A stretch of 10,204 nt of DNA from contig JACSSB010000251.1 of the NCBI GenBank assembly GCA_014879435.1, positions 1 through 10,204 on the forward strand. Direction: 5' to 3'. The translations under genes and the position numbers were made by a program. How positions within the stretch are numbered: position 1 is the first letter of the stretch; each line of letters begins with the position of its first letter. The notes under the pieces are model-generated. The model had not been told where the DNA came from. It did no database searches and saw nothing but the letters and a program-made list of their open reading frames with translations. The stretch comes from Phycisphaerales bacterium (GTDB taxonomy: Bacteria; Pseudomonadota; Gammaproteobacteria; Competibacterales; Competibacteraceae). Shown piece after piece: positions 1 through 5,901 of the stretch.

Positions 1-293
1 CCCAGGGAGCGTTTTCCTCGCCAACGCAATTTGCGCTTCTTCGCGTGCTTGCGGCGCGTCGCATACTCTTCACAAACGGCCTGCACCGTTTGCGAGTGCA
101 ATCCGAGCTCTTTACTGCACCCCGCTGTCAGTTTTTGAAGATCAAATCCACTCGGCCCGCGTTGATTCCAGCGCAAGGCGTGTTCCTGGGACTCATTACA
201 GAAGTTCCAGACCCGGTTCACAGCGCGCACTCGTGGGGTCAACTGCGGCGCAACGCTAGAATCCTTGATTCGGTAGTGGTAGGTGCGTACCAT
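1..293 (-). CDS. tnpB: TnpB, IS605 OrfB-type RNA-guided nuclease, N-terminal part (cut by window edge)
   Basis: Translation of the minus strand from the ATG at 293 stays open to the window edge, giving 97 residues plus two bases. The product starts MVRTYHYRIKD and continues with VNRVWNFCNES, HSQTVQAVCEEYATRR and a Lys/Arg-rich stretch ending GKRSLG. This is the typical N-terminal wedge and DNA/RNA-binding region of TnpB proteins. TnpB is the accessory protein of IS200/IS605 elements. Studied members are RuvC-type nucleases guided by an RNA from the right end of the element, and help retain the element at its donor site. The RuvC and zinc-finger parts and the guide-RNA region would lie to the left, outside the window, so intactness cannot be judged. 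A weak GGAT lies just before the start. The gene diverges from tnpA with 29 bases between the start codons. Confidence 0.85.
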   Translation of the reverse strand, partial: MVRTYHYRIKDSSVAPQLTPRVRAVNRVWNFCNESQEHALRWNQRGPSGFDLQKLTAGCSKELGLHSQTVQAVCEEYATRRKHAKKRKLRWRGKRSL

Positions 294-299
294 TTATCC

Positions 300-328
300 A
301 TTATAAAAATTGGTTTAATGCGATGCAA
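300..328 (-). promoter_or_regulatory. Candidate promoter for tnpB, overlapping the tnpA start
   Basis: On the minus strand a perfect -10 hexamer TATAAT (305-300) lies 17 bases from TTGCAT (328-323), a poor -35 match of 3 of 6. The predicted transcript would start at or next to the tnpB ATG (293), giving a leaderless or almost leaderless mRNA. The -35 element covers the first codons of tnpA, so transcription of the two genes could interfere. This is inferred from sequence alone. Confidence 0.35.
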
Positions 329-730
329 GACGAACTTCGGCACGGTAGACACGTTGTTTTTAGGCTCCATGTCCATTTGGTCTTTGTGCCAAAATACCGC
401 CGCAAAATCTTTGATGCCGACGCGCTGGATCGACTGAGAACGGCTTTTTCTACCGTTTGTGGCGCTTTTGATTCGACCCTGGATGAATTTAACGGCGAAC
501 GCGACCATGTGCATTTGTTGATTCAATACCCGCCCAAAGTCGCCGTATCGGGTTTAGTGAATTCACTAAAAGGCGTGTCGGCCCGGCGATTGCGTCAAGA
601 ACGACCGGATATTGCGCGATGCTATTGGCAAGGAGGATTGTGGTCAGCCAGTTACTTTGCAGCATCGTGTGGCGGTGCGCCGATTGAGGTCTTGCGCCAA
701 TATATTGAGCAACAGCGCGCACCCGAATGA
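323..730 (+). CDS. tnpA: IS200/IS605-family HUH transposase TnpA (Y1 transposase)
   Basis: This 135-residue protein is full length for the Y1 transposase family, which cuts and joins single-stranded DNA at the palindromic ends of IS200/IS605 elements. The HUH metal-binding motif is HVH at residues 62-64 (within DHVHLLIQYPP). The catalytic tyrosine is Tyr127 in RQYIEQQ, followed by Gln131, the same positions as in the IS608 enzyme. The usual family block LWSASYFAASCGGAP (106-120) precedes it, and the N-terminal strand HVHLVFVPKYRRK is also typical. All residues needed for activity that I can recognise are present, with no frameshift. The ATG at 323 has no good Shine-Dalgarno sequence, normal for weakly expressed transposases. 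The gene is divergent from tnpB and convergent with cysB, whose stop is 77 bases past the tnpA stop. Confidence 0.95.
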   Translation: MQDELRHGRHVVFRLHVHLVFVPKYRRKIFDADALDRLRTAFSTVCGAFDSTLDEFNGERDHVHLLIQYPPKVAVSGLVNSLKGVSARRLRQERPDIARCYWQGGLWSASYFAASCGGAPIEVLRQYIEQQRAPE

Positions 731-745
731 CCGTGCTTCGCACGG
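731..745 (+). repeat. Hairpin directly after the tnpA stop codon
   Basis: CCGTGC, a TTC loop, and GCACGG form a perfect 6-bp stem starting on the base after the tnpA stop. It is probably part of the left-end secondary structure of the insertion sequence. No T-run follows, so it is not a convincing terminator. Confidence 0.5.
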
Positions 746-757
746 TGCGCTCTACAT

Positions 758-782
758 CCCCGCCCTCAAGGGCGAGGCTTTT
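758..782 (+). repeat. IS subterminal palindrome, possible terminator for tnpA
   Basis: A 5-bp stem (CGCCC 761-765 with GGGCG 770-774, loop TCAA) extends past one C/A mismatch with two further C-G pairs (758-759 with 776-777). It is followed by GCTTTT (777-782). Stems of this CCCCGCCC...GGGCG form are common at the ends of IS200/IS605 elements, where TnpA recognises them as single-strand hairpins. The short T-run could also let it stop tnpA transcription before it enters cysB antisense. Read in the cysB direction there is no T-run, so it does not look like a good terminator for the sulfate operon. Confidence 0.55.
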
Positions 783-807
783 CGCGCAAGATAAGGTAAA
801 CCTGCTG

Positions 808-1791
808 CTAGATCCCTGCCCCGTCATTGAATAGTTCGTTGAACGCCTGTGCTGGGGGCGGAGCGTTTCCAGAAAGCCAACTGACGTCACGCACCAGCGG
901 CTCTGGCAGTTTCGGATTACAAAGCCTGATAAATTGGTAGGTAAAATTTCTGAGGAAGTGCCCTTTGTGAATCGCGATCCAGGTGGTGTTACTCGGAAAG
1001 AGATGTTCGCTATCGAGTAAACACAAGCCACTATCTCGGGTCGGGCTGTAGGCCATGGCGGCGATGATACCAATGCCCAAACCCAGCTCGACATAGGTCT
1101 TGATCACGTCCGCATCCAAAGCCGAGATGACGATATCTGGAGCCAATCCCGCCCGTGCGAAACTGGCATCGATCTGCGAGCGACCGGTAAAACCTTCCTG
1201 ATAGGTGATCAACGGATACTCAGCGATGGCTTCAAGAGTGAGCGGATGTTTCGCCGATAACGGATGCGAGTCTGGAACGATCACCGCATGACGCCATTGA
1301 TAAAATGGAAAAACGGCTAGCTTGGTGATGTGCGCCAGGGTTTCCGTAGCGATGCCGAGATCAGCCTCACCTTCCAGCAACAACGTAGCAATCTCGCTCG
1401 GATTGGCCTGATGCAATGCCAGATGCACCTTGGGAAAGGCCGCTTTAAAGCGTCCGACGACTGAGGGCAGCGCATAACGCGCCTGAGTATGCGTGGTAGC
1501 GACACGCAGTTGGCCTTGATCGCGATTGGAAAACTGCTCCGCAATTTGCCGGATATTGCGGGTATCCAGCAATATCCGCCGTACCACATCCACCACTTCC
1601 TTCCCTGGCTCCGTCAATCCTAGAAAGCGCTTGCCCCGACGCACGAACAATTCGACGCCCAGCTCGTCTTCCAAATCCTTGATATGCTTACTCACGCCCG
1701 ATTGTGACGTGAACAAAGCACTGGCCACTTCAGTCAGATTGAAGTTGCAACGGACAGCCTCTTGCAGGATGCGTAGTTGTTGGAAATTCAA
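808..1791 (-). CDS. cysB: CysB, LysR-type regulator of sulfate assimilation and cysteine biosynthesis
   Basis: At 327 residues this matches CysB (324 in E. coli) in length and along its whole sequence. Residues 1-60 are the LysR winged helix-turn-helix, with recognition helix around TSQSGVSKHIKDLEDELG (28-45). The rest is the effector-binding domain. Residues reported to bind sulfate in the Klebsiella CysB structure are all present at the same numbers: Thr100, Thr102 and Gln103 in ATTHTQARYALP, Thr149 in IATE, and Thr202 in GFTGR. CysB activates sulfate uptake and reduction genes when N-acetylserine or O-acetylserine signals sulfur shortage. The start is TTG at 1791: it overlaps the cysA stop in TTGA, has GGAGAGGG just upstream, and gives the typical CysB N-terminus. 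The overlap implies translational coupling with cysA. Its paralogue Cbl is the main alternative, but the operon context favours CysB. Confidence 0.9.
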   Translation of the reverse strand: MNFQQLRILQEAVRCNFNLTEVASALFTSQSGVSKHIKDLEDELGVELFVRRGKRFLGLTEPGKEVVDVVRRILLDTRNIRQIAEQFSNRDQGQLRVATTHTQARYALPSVVGRFKAAFPKVHLALHQANPSEIATLLLEGEADLGIATETLAHITKLAVFPFYQWRHAVIVPDSHPLSAKHPLTLEAIAEYPLITYQEGFTGRSQIDASFARAGLAPDIVISALDADVIKTYVELGLGIGIIAAMAYSPTRDSGLCLLDSEHLFPSNTTWIAIHKGHFLRNFTYQFIRLCNPKLPEPLVRDVSWLSGNAPPPAQAFNELFNDGAGI

Positions 1792-2927
1792 ATACCCTCT
1801 CCATCAACCCCGGTAAAGCGGTCTATCTTCGGAAAGCCTTGGCCATGGTCCAATCGTGGCGATTCGGGTGCGAACAAGCGAATTCGCGCCGGTTTCAATC
1901 GAACCTGTTGTCCCACGACTAGGCGCAACGCGGCGGCACGTTCGTGTGATACCTCCACTTCATAAAGCGGATTGGATTGCGGACTCACTCCAGCCAACTC
2001 AATGCGGGTGGTCGGGCCAAAAGCCAATATCCGTTCGACCTTGGCGATAACACCGGTATTGTTCGATAAATCGATTTCGATATCCAGCTCGTGTGGCCGC
2101 ACGAAACCGAGCGCTTCGGCATCGACTTGAAAGCCTTCGTTGGCCACCGGTAAGCGGCTTTCGCCAACCTGCAGATGCTGGTCTTGCACTCGGCCACGAA
2201 ACAGATTGACCGAACCTAAAAAGCTGTAAACAAAGGGCGTAGCGGGCTGTTCGTACACTTGGTTTGGTGTACCGATCTGCTCGACACGACCTTGATTCAT
2301 CAGCACCACCTGATCGGAGACTTCCAACGCTTCTTCTTGATCGTGAGTCACGAAGATACTGGTCATGTGTAGCACATCATGCAGATTCCGCAGCCAGCGC
2401 CTCAATTTTTTGCGAACCTTAGCATCCAGTGCTCCAAACGGTTCATCAAGCAGCAGCACGCGTGGCTCAACTGCCAGCGCACGCGCCAGAGCCACTCGCT
2501 GCCGCTGGCCACCTGATAACTGTGTTGGATAACGGGTGGCCAACGCCGTCAACTGCACTAGATCCAGCAATTGATTGACCCGCTCGCGGATCGCACTTTC
2601 ATTGGGGCGTTGCTTGCGTGGCCTGACCCGCAATCCGAAAGCCACATTGTCAAATACCGTGAGGTGGCGAAATAGAGCGTAATGCTGGAAGACGAAACCA
2701 ATCTGTCGCTCGCGGACATGGGCGGTGGAAGCATCCTCGCCATCGAGCCACACTTGACCGCTGTCGGCGGATTCTAAGCCAGCAATGATTCGCAGCAAGG
2801 TCGTTTTGCCGCAACCGGATGGCCCTAGCAATCCCACCAGTTGGCCACTCGGAAAATCTAGGGTGATATTGTCGAGCGCGGCGAAACCACCAAACCGCTT
2901 CACAATATTCTGAACGCGAATGCCCAT
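1788..2927 (-). CDS. cysA: CysA, ATPase of the sulfate/thiosulfate ABC importer
   Basis: This is a 379-residue ABC ATPase, close to the usual CysA length of about 365. It shows Walker A GPSGCGKT (35-42), the Q-loop glutamine (Gln81), signature LSGGQ (137-141), Walker B LLLDEP (158-163) and the H-loop His195. All are intact, so it should hydrolyse ATP to drive sulfate import through CysT/CysW. About 130 residues after the ATPase core form the C-terminal regulatory domain usual for CysA-type importer ATPases; it includes GFVRPHELDI and ends with a run of basic residues. The ATG at 2927 lies 13 bases after the cysW stop, with GGAG overlapping that stop codon (TAGGAG). The gene overlaps cysB by four bases. 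Position between cysW and cysB makes the sulfate assignment much safer than the ATPase sequence alone. Confidence 0.95.
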   Translation of the reverse strand: MGIRVQNIVKRFGGFAALDNITLDFPSGQLVGLLGPSGCGKTTLLRIIAGLESADSGQVWLDGEDASTAHVRERQIGFVFQHYALFRHLTVFDNVAFGLRVRPRKQRPNESAIRERVNQLLDLVQLTALATRYPTQLSGGQRQRVALARALAVEPRVLLLDEPFGALDAKVRKKLRRWLRNLHDVLHMTSIFVTHDQEEALEVSDQVVLMNQGRVEQIGTPNQVYEQPATPFVYSFLGSVNLFRGRVQDQHLQVGESRLPVANEGFQVDAEALGFVRPHELDIEIDLSNNTGVIAKVERILAFGPTTRIELAGVSPQSNPLYEVEVSHERAAALRLVVGQQVRLKPARIRLFAPESPRLDHGQGFPKIDRFTGVDGEGI

Positions 2928-2940
2928 AAACCTTGTGCTC

Positions 2941-3831
2941 CTATAATTCCTGGTCGGCCTGTAACCGCCGCCGACCCTGCCATTCCACCAGAGACTTGAG
3001 CACCAGGGTCAGCAGCGCCAGCAACGCCAACAACGATGCCACGGCGAAGGCAGCGGCAAAGTTGTATTCGTTGTAAAGGATCTCCACATACAGTGGCATG
3101 GTGTTGGTACGCCCGCGAATATGGCCGGACACCACTGATACCGCACCGAATTCGCCCATGGCGCGGGCGTTGCTCAAAATCACCCCATACAGCAATCCCC
3201 ACTTGATATTGGGCAGGGTGACGCGCCAGAAGGTCTGCCAACCAGATGCACCCAGCATGATCGCCGCTTCTTCCTCCTCCCGCCCTTGTGCTTCCATCAA
3301 CGGGATCAGCTCACGGGCGACAAAAGGAAAGGTGACGAATATCGTTGCGATGACCAAGCCAGGCACCGCGAAAATGATTTTAAGATCGTGGGCAAACAAC
3401 CAAGATCCGAACCAGCCCTGTGCCCCAAACAGTAAAACGAAAATCAGGCCGGCCACTACTGGTGAGACTGAAAACGGTAAATCGATTAGCGTAGTCAGCA
3501 ATTGTTTACCGCGAAAATTGAATTTAGCGATAGCCCAAGCCGCTGCCACACCAAAAACCAGATTGAGTGGCACGGCAATAGCCGCCACCAACAAAGTCAG
3601 GGTGATCGCGGACAGTGCATCCGGCTCAACCAGTGCTGCCAAATAGATCTGCCAACCCTTACGAAACGCTTCAATGAATACTGTCACCAATGGCAGCAGT
3701 AGAAATAGCCCAAAGAACGTCAGGGCGATAACAATCAGCATCCATTTCACCCAAGCCGATTCGCGGGTGGCGATATTTTTCTCGAAACGCTGGGCACGAG
3801 TGACCCAATGTGCAGCGTCAACAGCACCCAT
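2941..3831 (-). CDS. cysW: CysW, inner-membrane permease of the sulfate/thiosulfate ABC importer
   Basis: At 296 residues it is the usual size for CysW. After a soluble N-terminus of about 28 residues there are six likely membrane helices, near 29-53, 74-103, 116-136, 152-175, 208-231 and 258-282. The permease loop that docks on the ATPase (EAA motif) is at about 188-207, from EAAIMLGASGW to RVTLP, just before helix five. The stretches IDLPFSVSPVVAGLIFVLLFG and MGEFGAVSVVSGHIRG match CysW rather than CysT. CysW pairs with CysT to form the channel, with CysA on the cytoplasmic face. The gene starts two bases after the cysT stop, and AAGGAG (3843-3838), inside the end of cysT, is a strong ribosome binding site. 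The two genes are therefore tightly coupled. Confidence 0.95.
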   Translation of the reverse strand: MGAVDAAHWVTRAQRFEKNIATRESAWVKWMLIVIALTFFGLFLLLPLVTVFIEAFRKGWQIYLAALVEPDALSAITLTLLVAAIAVPLNLVFGVAAAWAIAKFNFRGKQLLTTLIDLPFSVSPVVAGLIFVLLFGAQGWFGSWLFAHDLKIIFAVPGLVIATIFVTFPFVARELIPLMEAQGREEEEAAIMLGASGWQTFWRVTLPNIKWGLLYGVILSNARAMGEFGAVSVVSGHIRGRTNTMPLYVEILYNEYNFAAAFAVASLLALLALLTLVLKSLVEWQGRRRLQADQEL

Positions 3832-3833
3832 GT

Positions 3834-4697
3834 TTAACTCCTTGCTCCGCCACGGCTAACCCAGAGCTGTAATCCATTGATCAAAAATAGCAAAAGGAAT
3901 GAGACTACCAGCATGACCACAGCGATGGCGGTCGCACCGACATAATCGAATTGCTCCAACTTACTGATGATCAACAACGGCACGATTTCCGATACCAACG
4001 GCACATTGCCCGCGATAAAGATGACCGAGCCGTATTCGCCGACACCACGCGCAAAGGCCAATGCAAAACCAGTCAGTAGCGCTGGCGATAGCAGCGGCAA
4101 CAACACTCGCCAAAAGATTTGCCAACGATTCGCACCGAGGTTGGCGGCAGCTTCTTCCAACTCGATATCCAACTCTTCCAACACCGGCTGCACCGTGCGC
4201 ACTACAAACGGCAAGCCGATAAAAGTTAGCGCGACCAGAATACCCAGCGGAGTAAAGGCGATTTTCAACCCTAATGGCTCCAACCACTGCCCCAACCAAC
4301 CGTTGCCTGCATAGATGGCAGTCAGTGCAATACCAGCAACGGCGGTGGGCAAGGCAAAGGGGAGATCGATGAGCGCATCCACGATCCGCTTACCCGGAAA
4401 GCGATAGCGCACCAAGACCCAAGCTAAAATCAGCCCGAAGATTCCATTAAGGGCAGCGGCCAGCAATGAAATACCGAAAGTAACCCGATACGAAGCCATC
4501 ACCCGTGGGGCGCTGATAATCGACCAGAACTGATCCCAGCTTAATGTAGCGGTTTTTAGAAACACCGCACTTAACGGGATCAGGACAATCAGGCATAAAT
4601 AAAATAGGGTATAGCTCAGTGCCAGCGGAAATCCCGGCAAAACCTGACGCGCCTTGCCGACCCTTTTTTTGCTCGCGACTCCATCGGCAATGCTCAT
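3834..4697 (-). CDS. cysT: CysT (CysU), inner-membrane permease of the sulfate/thiosulfate ABC importer
   Basis: This 287-residue integral membrane protein has six likely helices, near 25-47, 70-97, 112-131, 147-168, 203-230 and 255-280. The family marker LPGFPLALSYTLFYLC (20-35) opens the first helix region. IDLPFALPTAVAGIAL (110-125) and RGVGEYGSVIFIAGN (217-231) are characteristic of CysT. The EAA loop for contact with CysA is at about 182-201, from EAAANLGANRW to RVLLP. It forms the sulfate channel with CysW. The basic N-terminus (KKRVGKARQ) should stay in the cytoplasm. The ATG at 4697 follows a modest GGAG about eight bases upstream, 58 bases after the sbp stop. That is the only sizeable gap inside the operon. 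Confidence 0.95.
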   Translation of the reverse strand: MSIADGVASKKRVGKARQVLPGFPLALSYTLFYLCLIVLIPLSAVFLKTATLSWDQFWSIISAPRVMASYRVTFGISLLAAALNGIFGLILAWVLVRYRFPGKRIVDALIDLPFALPTAVAGIALTAIYAGNGWLGQWLEPLGLKIAFTPLGILVALTFIGLPFVVRTVQPVLEELDIELEEAAANLGANRWQIFWRVLLPLLSPALLTGFALAFARGVGEYGSVIFIAGNVPLVSEIVPLLIISKLEQFDYVGATAIAVVMLVVSFLLLFLINGLQLWVSRGGARS

Positions 4698-4734
4698 TGC
4701 TTAGGCTCCGAATCGGGTTATAAGCCAGTCAAAA

Positions 4735-4757
4735 TTTAAAAGCATGAATACCTGCTT
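4735..4757 (-). other. Small stem-loop with T-rich tail at the sbp stop codon
   Basis: On the minus strand AAGCA (4757-4753), an 8-base loop and TGCTT (4744-4740) form a 5-bp stem overlapping the sbp stop, followed by TTTAAATTTT. It is too weak for a confident terminator. It could partly attenuate transcription or protect the 3' end of an sbp-only mRNA, so that more binding protein than permease is made. This is inference. Confidence 0.25.
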
Positions 4758-5772
4758 AATTCGCACCGGGCTGATAGATTTGATCGAATATACCGCCGTC
4801 AGCGAAATGGGTTTTCTGTGCATTTTTCCAGCCACCGAACAGCTCATCGATAGTAAACAGTTGGAGTTTGGAGAATTGCCCAGCGTATTGTTCTGCCACC
4901 TTGGCATCGCGTGGCCGATAAAAATATTTAGCGGCCAGCTTTTGGCCTTCCTCGCTGTAGAGATATTGCAAATAGGCTTCGGCCACTTTGCGTGTTCCAT
5001 TCTTGTCAGCCACTTTATCGACCACGGTTACCGGTGGCTCGGCCAAGATCGACAGCGAGGGCGTGATGATCTCGAATTTGTCCGGTCCTAACTCCTTGGC
5101 AGCCAGATACGCTTCGTTTTCCCAGGAGATGAGTACGTCGCCAATGCCACGCTCAACGAAGGTAATGGTCGAAGCACGTGCGCCAGAGTCGAGTACAGGA
5201 GCGTTTTTGTAAATTTGGCTTACGAAGGCGCGGGCCTTGGCTTCATCGCCGCCGGGCTGCTTGAGGATATAGCCCCAGGCAGCCAGATAATTCCAGCGTG
5301 CGCCCCCCGAGGTTTTGGGGTTGGGAGTGATCACGGCGACACCCGGCTTAACCAGATCGCTCCAGTCCTTGATGCCTTTCGGATTGCCCTTACGCACCAG
5401 GAACACGATGGTCGAAGTGTAAGGGGCGCTGTTGTTCGGTAATCGCTGTTGCCAATTCGCCGGAATCAACTGACCATGCTCGGCCAAGGCGTCGATGTCG
5501 TAAGCCAGCGCTAACGTCACCACATCGGCTTCCAGGCCATCGATCACCGCCCGCGCCTGCTTACCAGAGCCACCATGAGACTGTTGAACCGCAACCTCTT
5601 CACCAGTTTGTGCCTTCCAATACTTGGCAAAAGCGATGTTAAAGTCATGATAAAGCTCGCGAGTAGGGTCGTAGGAAACGTTCAGTATCTGTGTTTCCGC
5701 ACTCGCGGAGAGCGGGACTACAGTCGCTAAGGTAAAAGCCAGTAACGCGAAGAAAAAGCCGCTTTTGTTCAT
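4756..5772 (-). CDS. sbp: Sbp, periplasmic sulfate-binding protein
   Basis: A 338-residue precursor with a Sec signal peptide: basic MNK, a hydrophobic core, and a likely cut after ASA at residue 25, leaving a mature protein starting ETQ. The mature part is very close to E. coli/Salmonella Sbp, with NVSYDPTREL, QSHGGSGKQA, NSAPYTSTIVFLVRKGNPK, PNPKTSGGARWNYLAAWGY and FVERGIGDVLISWENEA. Residues known to hold the dehydrated sulfate in Salmonella Sbp line up: SGG at 155-157 (mature 130-132), Ala198 (173), Trp217 (192), and Asp35 and Ser69 within one position. It captures sulfate, possibly thiosulfate, in the periplasm and passes it to CysT/CysW. It is the first gene of the operon, with GGAG about 11 bases before the ATG. 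CysP is the alternative, but the sequence fits Sbp better. Confidence 0.95.
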   Translation of the reverse strand: MNKSGFFFALLAFTLATVVPLSASAETQILNVSYDPTRELYHDFNIAFAKYWKAQTGEEVAVQQSHGGSGKQARAVIDGLEADVVTLALAYDIDALAEHGQLIPANWQQRLPNNSAPYTSTIVFLVRKGNPKGIKDWSDLVKPGVAVITPNPKTSGGARWNYLAAWGYILKQPGGDEAKARAFVSQIYKNAPVLDSGARASTITFVERGIGDVLISWENEAYLAAKELGPDKFEIITPSLSILAEPPVTVVDKVADKNGTRKVAEAYLQYLYSEEGQKLAAKYFYRPRDAKVAEQYAGQFSKLQLFTIDELFGGWKNAQKTHFADGGIFDQIYQPGAN

Positions 5773-5901
5773 AGTACCGCTTGCTCCAAACCGGTTGAGG
5801 ATCGGAAGTAATTTAGGGCGATCTCCTTATGCTGTTAACGAATATAAATTGAAATACTTATCGATATTTTGTATGAGCGCCGATATAGCACTGGACATAA
5901 C
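5773..5901. promoter_or_regulatory. Divergent control region between sbp operon and recD
   Basis: These 129 bases are much more AT-rich than the genes on either side, mainly at 5830-5875. For the sbp operon, TATATT (minus strand, 5846-5841) is a 5-of-6 match to a -10 box with no convincing -35, as expected for a promoter that needs an activator. It would give a leader of about 60 bases. Upstream of it lie TATCGATA (5859-5866) and an ATAC/GTAT dyad (5854-5857 and 5871-5874), in the area where CysB would have to bind. No CysB site can be assigned firmly, since its consensus is loose. That the operon is CysB-controlled is inferred from gene content. Confidence 0.45.
5849..5877 (+). promoter_or_regulatory. 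Candidate sigma-70 promoter for recD
   Basis: TTGAAA (5849-5854) and TATGAG (5872-5877) are separated by exactly 17 bases. They match the -35 and -10 consensus at 4 of 6 positions each. Transcription would start near 5884, just before the ATG at 5902, which supports that start over the TTG at 5869. It overlaps the region where the sbp promoter and its activator site should lie, so the two directions may influence each other. Confidence 0.4.

Larger units (their letters stand above)
1..795 (-). mobile_element. IS200/IS605-family insertion sequence, IS605-type divergent layout, partial
   Basis: The region holds divergent tnpB (minus) and tnpA (plus) genes, the layout of the IS605 subgroup. In that subgroup the left end lies beyond the 3' end of tnpA and the right end beyond tnpB, so only the left end is inside this window. 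Two hairpins (731-745 and 758-777) follow tnpA and fit a subterminal palindrome. The outer boundary is inferred. Read on the minus strand, TTTAC lies at 800-796, resembling the short T-rich targets used by relatives such as IS608 (TTAC), which would place the element end near 795. The element sits directly behind cysB. This family makes no target duplication, so none is expected. Confidence 0.75.

Noticed and set aside
45..437. Plus-strand open frame of 130 codons at the left edge
   Set aside because: It is antisense to tnpB and out of frame with tnpA, both of which are recognisable.
731..782. Hairpins as the terminator of the sulfate operon
   Set aside because: Read in the cysB direction neither stem is followed by a T-run; the T-run is on the tnpA strand.
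489..1094. Minus-strand open frame of 201 codons spanning the IS end and the end of cysB
   Set aside because: It runs across two unrelated well-supported genes in another frame, has no recognisable domain, and its composition follows the opposite or shifted frames.
3098..3646. Plus-strand open frame of 182 codons inside cysW
   Set aside because: Antisense shadow of a conserved membrane protein gene; no start signals or domain.
5869..5901. TTG start at 5869 for recD
   Set aside because: It has no ribosome binding site and would lie inside the predicted promoter; ATG 5902 is the better start.
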